9,721 bases of DNA from Candidatus Methanolliviera sp. GoM_oil (GTDB lineage: Archaea; Halobacteriota; Methanoliparia; Methanoliparales; Methanoliparaceae). The stretch is taken from assembly GCA_902158735.1 (NCBI GenBank), contig CABGHG010000054.1, positions 1-9,721 on the forward strand, read 5' to 3'. Shown in pieces: positions 1 to 6,083 of this stretch. Each line of letters opens with the position of its first letter. The first letter of the stretch is position 1. The notes under the pieces are model-generated. The model saw nothing but the letters and a program-made list of their open reading frames with translations. It did no database searches and was not told the DNA's origin. Position numbers and translations under genes: made by a program.

Positions 1-1
1 G

Positions 2-217
2 ACCAAAAATTTGATAGATGCCCTTCAGAAGGATCTTGGATTTCTCGCCAAAGGAGTGATCGTCCACTCATGCAAAGAGATCGAGAAGAACGATAGCAAT
101 CTTAAAAAGGAAGATCTCCCAATCTTATTAGATTCTATGGAGAAGAGGATCGCTTTCATCAAAGATGAGATCACTGCAAGACGGATAGTAGGTCAATTGA
201 GTGATAGATTTGGGTAG
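2..217 (+). CDS. C-terminal part of an unidentified helical protein (5' end outside window)
   Basis: The frame is already open at the left edge (it reads T-K-N before the first possible start, TTG at 11) and ends with TAG at 215-217, so this is most likely the last 71 codons of a longer gene. I do not recognise the family. The visible part is charged and looks wholly alpha-helical. It contains one Cys in a V-H-S-C-K stretch, a mid-section K-K-E-D-L-P-I-L-L-D, and a tail I-T-A-R-R-I-V-G-Q-L. There is no membrane segment or metal motif. It stops 15 bases before the kinase start and so is probably co-transcribed with it, which suggests a signalling-associated or sensory protein; that is inference from position only. 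A short complete gene starting at TTG 11 is possible but less likely. Confidence 0.6.
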   Translation, partial: TKNLIDALQKDLGFLAKGVIVHSCKEIEKNDSNLKKEDLPILLDSMEKRIAFIKDEITARRIVGQLSDRFG

Positions 218-220
218 AAA

Positions 221-228
221 GAAGTGAT
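221..228 (+). promoter_or_regulatory. Ribosome binding site of the histidine kinase
   Basis: GAAGTGAT differs by one base from GAGGTGAT, the complement of the archaeal 16S rRNA 3' end. It lies four bases before ATG 233. An in-frame TAG at 230-232 directly precedes that ATG, so no longer start is possible. Confidence 0.65.
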
Positions 229-232
229 TTAG

Positions 233-3200
233 ATGGCAGAAGTGAAAGATAAAAGTATATCTATGCTAAATAGAGCATTGGATAACGTATTGGATGGAGA
301 TCTAACCGCGAGAGTCGATTTAGGGTTGATCTCTAAAGAATATCGAGGGATCGGCGAGAAGATAAATGAGGTGGTCGATGTCATATCGAAAACAAAAATC
401 TCAAAAATCTCAAAAAGTATAGAATTTCCAAATCCGGCGTCGATATTCACACCCGACGGGAGAAGGATCGATACGAATTTTTTGGCCGCAGAGAGGTATT
501 TTAGACGTCCGAGAGATGAGATCATAGGCGAAAGAATAGAGGCGTTGTACACCGAAGAAGATGCAGAGAGGATCAGAGACACATTTGAAGAATCAAAGAG
601 AACGGGGTTTTCTTCCTGTGAGACAACGGTAAGGAGAGGGGACGGAACGACTTTTCCGGCAGTTCTAAATTTTGCTCCTGTAAAAGATGAGAAAGGCAGT
701 GTCATAAACGTTTTAGGAACTGCAAGCGATGTAAGTGAACTGAAGAAGAAAGAGAGAGAACTGAAAGCTGAGAAAGAATATATCTCCGATATCTTTGCCA
801 CGATGCCCGATCCTTTATGTATCGTCGATCTCAATGGCACCAGAACAGATTGCGATCCTGCCATGGAAGAGATTACCGGCATTACGAGGGAAGAACTGAT
901 CGGAAAGCCGGCAAAGATAGTATTTGTCGAGGAGGAGTGGGCTGAATGTGATCATGCGATGAAAGAGGTCTTTAAAACGGGGCACGCGACCCACCTCGAG
1001 CGAACGATCCTGGCGAAAGATGGAAGAAAAATTCCCGTATCTGCCCACGTCCACGTGAGAAGAGATGCAGATGGTAATCCGATCGGAGCAATCGTTGCTT
1101 TAAGGGATGTTAGCGAAATAAAAAAGAGGGAAGAGGAACTAAGATTAGTTTTGAATAACGCACCGGTCGGAATCATGCGATTCGACAGGGGTGGAACGAT
1201 ACTCTATGAAAATCCTGCGGCGAAGGAGATCTCTGGGGTCCCAGAAGAAGAAAGGGGAAGACCGAAAGGGATCGGGATGAAGATAACGAATATGCCGAAT
1301 ATCGACGTAACTACCTCGATCGAATGGATGGAGAAGATATCATCCGGAGAACGTGTTTCTGATAGGGTGCGATTCAAATCGCTATATGGAAAGGAGTCGA
1401 TGCTCGCGGCGGAGGTCGTTCCCACATTCGATGAGAAAGGCGAGGTCGATGGTGTCATTGCATTGATAAAGGATGTAACCGAACTCGAAGAGAAAAGAAG
1501 AGAGATAGAGAGACTGAGCACGATGGTGGAGAACTCCGGCACACCCATCGCCCTCTTGGATCCAACGAGCAGATGGAAGTACGTTAATCCGGCATTCGAG
1601 AAAGTCTTTGGGTTCAAGAGAGAGGAGGTTCTGGGAAAGTTGGGGTTTGAGACGCCCATGATTACGGGGGAGGCAAAGAAGATAATTACCGAGAAGCGAG
1701 AGTTGTACGGCAAAGACGCGGTCACGTTCGAATTACCTCTCGTGAAAAGATCCGGCGAAATAGTACACATACTGCTCACGCAGACCTGCATATATGATGA
1801 AAAAGGAGAGGTCACAAACTGGGTCGGCGAGCTCAACGATATAACGGAACTGAAGAAGCGCGAAGAAGAGCTGAAAGAAGCGAGAGACTACACGCAAAAC
1901 GTATTAGATGGCGCTGCGGCACCAGTGTTGGTATTTGATAGAAATATCAATTTAAACTACGTGAACTCATCCTTCGAGCAGGCCACGGGATACACGAAGG
2001 AAGAGTGCATCGGCGATACAATGGACGAATTCATGTCAAAAATCCTTAAAGAGGAAGATGTAGCGAGAATGACAGATATGGCTGGGAGGATAGCATCGGG
2101 AGAGGTGGTCCACAGTATGCCCTTAACCTTTCTGACGAAGGAGAGGAGAGAACTGCCGGCGCTTCTATCTATAGCGCCTATAAAGGATGTTGAGGGGGAT
2201 ATCGTTGGATCGGTGGTAACCGCAATGGATATAACCGATCTAAAACGGGTGGAGGAGGCATTAGAGTATCGTGCCGATTTCGAAAATCTCATCGCCACCA
2301 TATCGACAAACTTCATCAACCTTCACTCAGATGAGATTGACACCGGGATAAACCGGGCATTGCAGGCGCTCGGAGAATTTGCCGGTATCGACCGGAGCTA
2401 TCTCTTTCTGTTCTCGGAGGACGGAACAATGATATTCAATACACACGAGTGGTGCGCCGAAGGGATCGAGCCGCAGATCGATAATCTGCAGGGGTTGCCT
2501 ATCAATGACTTCCCGTGGTTTATGGAGAAACTCAACCGGTTCGAGACCATCTATACCCCACGTGTCGCCAACCTTCCACCCGAAGCAAATGCAGAGAAAG
2601 AGCATTTGCAACTGCAGGGTATCCAATCGCTCATCATCGTTCCGATGGTTTATAATCGGTCTCTGGTTGGATTTCTGGGTTTTGATTCGGTGCGAGCGGA
2701 GAAGAGATGGGCGGAAGGTGCCATCGCGCTGCTCGGAATGATGGGAGAATTTTTTGCCAATACGCTTGAGCGAAAGAAGATGGAGGATGAACTGAAAGCG
2801 AAGAATACCGAGATGGAGAGATTTGTCTATACAGTTTCCCACGACCTTCGATCTCCATTAATCACGATAAGCGGCTTTGCAGGTATGCTCAAGAGAGATA
2901 TCGAAAACAGTAAGAGAGAAGATGTCGAGACCGATCTTTTGATGATAGAAGACGCCACCAAGAAGATGGATCACCTCTTGAGAGATACGCTCGAACTTTC
3001 CAGGGTCGGGAGGATAACGAATCCACCGGAAGATGTCTCCTTCAAAGATATCGTTAAAGATGCTTTAGATCAGATCTCCGGAGAGATAGGCTCTGAAGAG
3101 AAGGATATCGAGATCTCTTTAGAAGATTCCATATCAAAATCGAAAAAAGAGAAGATCGTTCATGTTGATAGAGAGAGGATCGTCGAGGTTCTTACAAACC

Positions 3201-3523
3201 TCATCTCTAACAGTATCAGGTACATAGGTGATCAATCTAAGCCAAAGATCGAGATAGGTTACCTGCGTGATGAGAACGTCTTCTTCGTCCGCGACAACGG
3301 GATCGGCATTCCACCGGATCAGCACGAGAAGGTCTTCGATTTGTTCTACAAGATAGATAAGAAGAGCGAGGGGAGTGGTGCAGGACTTGCAATCGTGAAA
3401 AGGATAGTTGAGGTACACGGAGGACGAATCTGGATAGAATCTGGGGGGGAGGGTAATGATAAGGGATCCACATTCTACTTCACGCTTCCAGAGCCAGACG
3501 AGGTGGTAAAAAATGAGGAATAG
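233..3523 (+). CDS. Soluble multi-PAS/GAF sensor histidine kinase
   Basis: Sensor kinase of 1096 residues. It should autophosphorylate a histidine from ATP and pass the phosphate to a receiver, probably the next gene. Domains by eye: a HAMP-like segment (about 10-52, with L-D-G-D-L-T-A-R), five PAS domains (about 62-170, 184-297, 300-418, 425-540, 553-672), a GAF domain (about 683-846), the dimerisation/phosphoacceptor domain (855-930, S-H-D-L-R-S-P-L with H870) and the HATPase domain (about 935-1088). The ATPase motifs are intact: N box with N989 and N993, G1 D-N-G-I-G-I at 1021, F box F-D-L-F-Y at 1035, and G2 G-S-G-A-G-L at 1047. PAS domains are joined by charged coiled-coil linkers that repeat a D-[IV]-[TS]-E-[LI]-K/E-K pattern. 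No transmembrane segment is visible, so it senses inside the cell; the ligand cannot be told. The stop overlaps the next start by 11 bases. Long open frames on the opposite strand are shadows. Confidence 0.95.
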   Translation: MAEVKDKSISMLNRALDNVLDGDLTARVDLGLISKEYRGIGEKINEVVDVISKTKISKISKSIEFPNPASIFTPDGRRIDTNFLAAERYFRRPRDEIIGERIEALYTEEDAERIRDTFEESKRTGFSSCETTVRRGDGTTFPAVLNFAPVKDEKGSVINVLGTASDVSELKKKERELKAEKEYISDIFATMPDPLCIVDLNGTRTDCDPAMEEITGITREELIGKPAKIVFVEEEWAECDHAMKEVFKTGHATHLERTILAKDGRKIPVSAHVHVRRDADGNPIGAIVALRDVSEIKKREEELRLVLNNAPVGIMRFDRGGTILYENPAAKEISGVPEEERGRPKGIGMKITNMPNIDVTTSIEWMEKISSGERVSDRVRFKSLYGKESMLAAEVVPTFDEKGEVDGVIALIKDVTELEEKRREIERLSTMVENSGTPIALLDPTSRWKYVNPAFEKVFGFKREEVLGKLGFETPMITGEAKKIITEKRELYGKDAVTFELPLVKRSGEIVHILLTQTCIYDEKGEVTNWVGELNDITELKKREEELKEARDYTQNVLDGAAAPVLVFDRNINLNYVNSSFEQATGYTKEECIGDTMDEFMSKILKEEDVARMTDMAGRIASGEVVHSMPLTFLTKERRELPALLSIAPIKDVEGDIVGSVVTAMDITDLKRVEEALEYRADFENLIATISTNFINLHSDEIDTGINRALQALGEFAGIDRSYLFLFSEDGTMIFNTHEWCAEGIEPQIDNLQGLPINDFPWFMEKLNRFETIYTPRVANLPPEANAEKEHLQLQGIQSLIIVPMVYNRSLVGFLGFDSVRAEKRWAEGAIALLGMMGEFFANTLERKKMEDELKAKNTEMERFVYTVSHDLRSPLITISGFAGMLKRDIENSKREDVETDLLMIEDATKKMDHLLRDTLELSRVGRITNPPEDVSFKDIVKDALDQISGEIGSEEKDIEISLEDSISKSKKEKIVHVDRERIVEVLTNLISNSIRYIGDQSKPKIEIGYLRDENVFFVRDNGIGIPPDQHEKVFDLFYKIDKKSEGSGAGLAIVKRIVEVHGGRIWIESGGEGNDKGSTFYFTLPEPDEVVKNEE
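394..416 (+). repeat. Short in-frame 9-base tandem repeat in the HAMP-PAS linker
   Basis: Two exact copies of AAAAATCTC (394-402 and 403-411) are followed by a third partial copy, AAAAA. In frame this encodes K-I-S-K-I-S-K-S-I at about residues 55-63 of the kinase, between the HAMP-like segment and the first PAS domain. Gain or loss of a unit would insert or remove three residues without a frameshift. Confidence 0.7.
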
Positions 3524-3962
3524 AGTGAATAAACCGGTGATATTACTCGTGGAAGACGATGATTCTCACGTCATGCTTGTAAAACGCTGTCTTAACGATA
3601 CTAATGCAGCAAAAGAGGTTTGCAGAGTGTCCAATGGGAAAGATGCGCTCGATTATCTATTCCGCCGTGGAGATTATGCCGACGAAGAAGAAAAAAGCCC
3701 ACGACCGGATCTGATACTTCTCGATCTAAGGATGCCAAAGATCGATGGACTTAAGGTGCTAGAGGAGATGAAGGGATCGAAAGATCTGATGGATATACCT
3801 GTTGTGGTGCTCACCACGTCCGAAAATAAGGATGATATGGTAAGGGCATATCGTAATCACGCGAACAGCTATCTTGTGAAACCGCCGGACATCGATGAGT
3901 TCGGGGAGATGATGAAAGAGACATACTCATATTGGCTCAACTGGAATAGGCGTCCAAAATGA
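3513..3962 (+). CDS. Single-domain response regulator (Rcp1/CheY-like receiver)
   Basis: A 149-residue stand-alone receiver with every key residue present: the acidic pocket E14-D15-D16-D17, phospho-acceptor D71 in L-L-D-L-R-M-P, switch residues T101/T102 in V-L-T-T-S-E, Y120, and K123-P124. The Y-L-F-R-R-G-D segment and the long charged loop before P-D-L-I-L-L-D are typical of the Rcp1 type that partners phytochrome-like soluble kinases. There is no DNA-binding or enzymatic output domain, so it either acts by protein contact or relays phosphate onward. ATG 3513 overlaps the kinase 3' end by 11 bases, with GAGGTGG at 3500-3506 as ribosome site, so translational coupling is likely. The stop (TGA 3960-3962) overlaps the ATG of the next reading frame. 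Confidence 0.93.
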   Translation: MRNRVNKPVILLVEDDDSHVMLVKRCLNDTNAAKEVCRVSNGKDALDYLFRRGDYADEEEKSPRPDLILLDLRMPKIDGLKVLEEMKGSKDLMDIPVVVLTTSENKDDMVRAYRNHANSYLVKPPDIDEFGEMMKETYSYWLNWNRRPK

Positions 3963-4063
3963 CCGATTCAAAGACGCTTCTGCTCGTAGAGGATGAAGAG
4001 GCACACGCAGAACTCGTTAGAAGGGCATTTGCCAATCATCAGATGAAAAGACAGGAGAAATGA
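3959..4063 (+). pseudogene. Truncated second response regulator (N-terminal stub)
   Basis: ATG 3959 overlaps the stop of the preceding receiver in an ATGA arrangement and opens a 34-codon frame ending in tandem TGA TGA (4061-4066). The product starts M-T-D-S-K-T-L-L-L-V-E-D-E-E-A-H and continues A-E-L-V-R-R-A-F. This is strand beta-1 with the acidic pocket and helix alpha-1 of a receiver, like the neighbour's I-L-L-V-E-D-D-D-S-H. The phospho-acceptor Asp, switch Thr and Lys are missing, and I found no continuation in any frame of the next 90 bases. The simplest reading is a third gene of the phosphorelay operon that lost everything after helix 1 by deletion. A functional mini-protein is possible but unlikely. 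Confidence 0.72.
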
Positions 4064-4153
4064 TGAATTCTATTAAAGAATACGCCTCGGAAACCTAACG
4101 CTGAGATGAGCGAGAACTTCAGGAGTGGGGGTGAAGAGAAGACCGAAAACATC

Positions 4154-5140
4154 TCATAAATATTTAAGTATACCTAATATAAATATAATATATATAGAAA
4201 AGAGTATTAGACCTTCATATCTCTCTATCTTCCGATCTCTCACAAAGAGGAAGAGAAGCAATGCGACCAGGATCATAAATGGAAATGCCACAAAGATTGT
4301 TCCCTTCGAGACTAATATCGTATTTATTATGGACGATGATCCTATGACGAGCAATATGTTAAACGTATTACTGCCAACGATGTTTCCGATGGCAAGTTCT
4401 CCCTTCCCATTCTTTGCAGAGGAGAAGGCTACTGCCAACTCTGGAAGGGAGGTTCCGATCGCTATCAAAATAGTGGCTATGATCTCCTCGCTAATTCCAA
4501 ATATAGCCGCCAACGATACTGCACCATTCACCGTTAATTTTGCTCCGAATATAACCGCGAAGAGACTTATTAGGAAGATTAAAAATGTTTTTAGCATCTT
4601 TAGATTCTTATTTTTATCTTTTTCTTTCTCGATCACATATTCAGATGCCTGATCAAAGACCCTTGATCTACCTGATCTCTCTTCTCTCACGATGAGATAC
4701 ATATAGAGGAGAAAAAATATCAGTAAAAAAACACCCTCCATCATCCCCAAGCGTCCATCAAGAGATAGGATAAAGAGCAATATGCTGGCGATGATCATTA
4801 TATAATAATCCCTATAAAAACCGTTGAAGATCCTCGAAGATCTTCGATCTTTGAGTGTGATAGGATAAAATATGGAGGAGATCCCAACAACCATGGCGAT
4901 ATTACATACATTACTCCCAACTACGTCTCCGATCGCGATGCCGCCGTGCCCCGCGAAAGACGCAAGAACGGATGTTACGAACTCCGGGAGAGATGTACCG
5001 ATGGAGACTAACGTGAGACCTATCACCATCTCCGATACACCAAAACTTTTTGCCACTGTCGAAGAAGAATCGACCAAAAAATCGCTTCCTTTCACAAGAA
5101 GGAGCATTCCGATTAAGAATACGATAAGTGGTAGGATCAT
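4154..5140 (-). CDS. Cation/Ca2+ exchanger (CaCA family, YrbG/NCX_Mj-like)
   Basis: A 328-residue polytopic membrane protein of about ten hydrophobic segments that exchanges Na+ (or H+) for Ca2+ across the cell membrane. It shows the internal duplication of the family. Alpha-1 has G-T-S-L-P-E (48-53) and D-V-V-G-S-N-V-C-N (72-80). Alpha-2 has G-T-S-L-P-E (229-234) and N-I-V-G-S-N-T-F-N (253-261). A charged cytoplasmic loop (about 151-182) separates the halves. E53 and E234 match the essential glutamates of the Methanocaldococcus jannaschii exchanger. The position equivalent to its D240 is N261, counting 27 residues from the alpha-2 glutamate. The length is close to that exchanger's (about 300). 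No ribosome site precedes ATG 5138-5140; a TATA element about 26 bases upstream suggests a nearly leaderless transcript. It is convergent with the signalling operon and divergent from the phosphatase gene. Confidence 0.93.
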   Translation of the reverse strand: MILPLIVFLIGMLLLVKGSDFLVDSSSTVAKSFGVSEMVIGLTLVSIGTSLPEFVTSVLASFAGHGGIAIGDVVGSNVCNIAMVVGISSIFYPITLKDRRSSRIFNGFYRDYYIMIIASILLFILSLDGRLGMMEGVFLLIFFLLYMYLIVREERSGRSRVFDQASEYVIEKEKDKNKNLKMLKTFLIFLISLFAVIFGAKLTVNGAVSLAAIFGISEEIIATILIAIGTSLPELAVAFSSAKNGKGELAIGNIVGSNTFNILLVIGSSSIINTILVSKGTIFVAFPFMILVALLLFLFVRDRKIERYEGLILFSIYIIFILGILKYL

Positions 5141-5162
5141 CTAAAGATGGTCTTTCCGACGC

Positions 5163-5171
5163 ATTTATATA
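5163..5171. promoter_or_regulatory. Shared AT-rich promoter element between divergent genes
   Basis: The plus strand reads ATTTATATA and the minus strand TATATAAAT, so this element can be read as box A in either direction. On the minus strand it is preceded by a purine-rich GCGAAAACC (BRE-like) and lies about 26 bases before ATG 5140. On the plus strand it would start transcription near 5194 and give a leader of about 44 bases to ATG 5238, with room for the ribosome site at 5226-5229. It is an inference by eye. Confidence 0.5.
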
Positions 5172-5237
5172 GGTTTTCGCATTTTCACCTCATCGGACGA
5201 TCACTTATGAGATGAGGTTTAGAAAGGAGATCTTCAC

Positions 5238-5744
5238 ATGTCAAAATCTGATAACAAGAGATATAAGTCCATATTAATCGTCTGCAGTGCGAACACCTGC
5301 AGAAGTCCAATGGCAGAAGCTATACTCAAAAAGATGATACCCGATGGGATAGAGGTTCGATCAGCAGGGGTTTCCTCCATCGCGAGGAACGGCGGGCTCA
5401 TGTCATTGGACGCAAGGCTTGCCCTTGACGACGATGAATTCTACGATGAATTCTTTGAAAATTTCCGCACGACCTCTTTAAGATGGCACAGAGATTTAAT
5501 AGAGCAATCGGACCTAATTTTATCGATGACGAGAGATCAGAAGGATAAGGTGCTGGAGTTTGAAGAGGCAAAGGGAAAAGAAGTGTTCACGCTAAAGGAA
5601 TTCGTAAGAGACGACGGCAGTTGTAAATCTTCGATCTTTGAGGATGATATAGCCGATCCGTTCGGTGAAGACGACTCAATCTATTTAAGATGTAGAGAGG
5701 AGATAGAACGCTGTTTGAAGAAGGTTATAGAAGACGTCACTTAA
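5238..5744 (+). CDS. Low-molecular-weight protein phosphatase, YwlE-like
   Basis: A 168-residue cytoplasmic phosphatase of the low-molecular-weight tyrosine phosphatase fold. The P-loop is C-S-A-N-T-C-R-S-P: nucleophile C16, R22 and S23 of the CX5RS motif. The general acid is D140 in D-I-A-D-P-F-G. The downstream pattern V-F-T-L-K-E-F-V is also typical. T20 in the P-loop occupies the place of the Thr that distinguishes the bacterial protein-arginine phosphatase YwlE (C-T-G-N-T-C-R-S); tyrosine phosphatases usually have Ile/Leu there. Phospho-arginine or another phospho-amino acid is therefore possible; arsenate reductase is a less likely alternative. Compared with YwlE (about 150 residues) the middle is slightly longer and acidic (L-D-D-D-E-F-Y-D-E-F). 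ATG 5238 has GGAG at 5226-5229. No partner kinase is visible in the window. Confidence 0.88.
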   Translation: MSKSDNKRYKSILIVCSANTCRSPMAEAILKKMIPDGIEVRSAGVSSIARNGGLMSLDARLALDDDEFYDEFFENFRTTSLRWHRDLIEQSDLILSMTRDQKDKVLEFEEAKGKEVFTLKEFVRDDGSCKSSIFEDDIADPFGEDDSIYLRCREEIERCLKKVIEDVT

Positions 5745-5783
5745 ATAATTTAGACAGGATGCACATTAAATTAATCGGCGATG

Positions 5784-5877
5784 TTTGGAAGATCACACGC
5801 GAAAAAAATTAAAAAGATTTTTAACATAGGAGAAGGTATCCCTGGGTTCATCAACGCATTTAGGTTTTTGGAAGATC
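5784..5877 (+). repeat. 11-base direct repeat pair in the gap before the tRNA
   Basis: TTTGGAAGATC occurs at 5784-5794 and again at 5867-5877, start positions 83 bases apart. A close variant, TTTTGAAGATCGG, lies beyond rubrerythrin at 6653-6665, while the second copy continues as GATCGG. AGATC is a common word here, so chance is a real possibility. Confidence 0.3.
5809..5824. repeat. AT-rich 16-base palindrome after the phosphatase gene
   Basis: TTAAAAA (5809-5815) and TTTTTAA (5818-5824) are perfect inverted copies around a central GA. The site is 65 bases downstream of the phosphatase stop. A T-rich run on the plus strand could end phosphatase transcription; a weak promoter or protein site is also possible. 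The rest of the 191-base gap (5745-5935) holds the tRNA promoter and no gene I can support. Confidence 0.35.
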
Positions 5878-5904
5878 GGTGCTGTGAATCAACGGCATAG
5901 AAAG

Positions 5905-5913
5905 TTATTTTAA
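5905..5913 (+). promoter_or_regulatory. Box A promoter of the tRNA-Met gene
   Basis: TTATTTTAA is preceded by a purine-rich GAAAG (5900-5904, BRE-like). It is centred about 27 bases before the mature tRNA 5' end at 5936, the expected spacing for archaeal tRNA transcription starting at or just before the tRNA. Confidence 0.5.
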
Positions 5914-5935
5914 CGACCCTAATTATTTTGCCATT

Positions 5936-6046
5936 GCCGGGGTGGCCTAGCTGGTTAGGGCGTCAGACTCATAGGGTGCTTGTGAAAGTTGTGGAAGAGA
6001 CGCCTGGGATATCTGAAGGTCGCGGGCTCGAATCCCGCCCCCGGCA
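5936..6046 (+). tRNA. trnM: Elongator tRNA-Met (CAT) with a 37-base intron
   Basis: The cloverleaf is complete once the intron is removed. Acceptor GCCGGGG (5936-5942) pairs with CCCCGGC (6039-6045), with discriminator A6046. The D arm is 5945-5961. Anticodon stem TCAGA (5963-5967) pairs with TCTGA (6012-6016). The spliced loop is CTCATAA with anticodon CAT at 5970-5972. T arm GCGGG/CCCGC (6022-6026, 6034-6038) encloses loop CTCGAAT. The mature RNA is 74 bases and the 3' CCA is not encoded. The GCCGGGG acceptor and the presence of an intron at position 37/38 fit elongator tRNA-Met of euryarchaea rather than initiator tRNA. A CAT-anticodon tRNA-Ile2 is the only serious alternative. Confidence 0.95.
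5974..6010 (+). other. Archaeal tRNA intron with bulge-helix-bulge splice sites
   Basis: The intron lies between tRNA positions 37 and 38. CTCA (5968-5971) pairs with TGGG (6005-6008), giving the four-pair central helix with one G-U. It is flanked by three-base bulges TAG (5972-5974) and ATA (6009-6011). Inside the intron GGTG (5975-5978) pairs with CGCC (6001-6004). Cleavage after the second base of each bulge gives exactly the anticodon loop CTCATAA. This is the canonical substrate of the archaeal splicing endonuclease. The intron carries no ORF. Confidence 0.9.
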
Positions 6047-6067
6047 CTTATATGCGGTGGCAGATAT

Positions 6068-6073
6068 GGTGAT
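6068..6073 (+). promoter_or_regulatory. Ribosome binding site of rubrerythrin
   Basis: GGTGAT matches the core of the archaeal GGAGGTGAT signal and lies ten bases before ATG 6084. It supports that start over the in-frame ATG 6066, which overlaps the signal and has only GGTGG (6056-6060) before it. Confidence 0.5.
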
Positions 6074-6083
6074 AAAAAGAGAG

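Noticed and set aside
229..1836. Long open frames on the minus strand (229-882 and 1204-1836) opposite the kinase
   Set aside because: They are antisense to a kinase with intact domains, rich in Ser/Phe/Leu as reverse-frame shadows are, and show no family resemblance or ribosome site.
4125..4652. Plus-strand frame of 175 codons opposite the exchanger
   Set aside because: The minus-strand frame has both alpha repeats of the CaCA family; the plus frame is a composition shadow.
4835..4846. Perfect palindrome CGAAGATCTTCG
   Set aside because: It lies inside the exchanger coding sequence and encodes an ordinary charged loop; no regulatory context.
5781..5900. 39-codon frame (ATG 5781 to TAG 5898-5900) upstream of the tRNA
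   Set aside because: No ribosome site, no recognisable motif, and it overlaps the AT palindrome and the edge of the tRNA promoter. Chance frame is the simplest explanation.
5928..6083. Possible N-terminal extension of rubrerythrin
   Set aside because: The open frame runs straight through the tRNA-Met gene, and rubrerythrins normally start just before the first helix.
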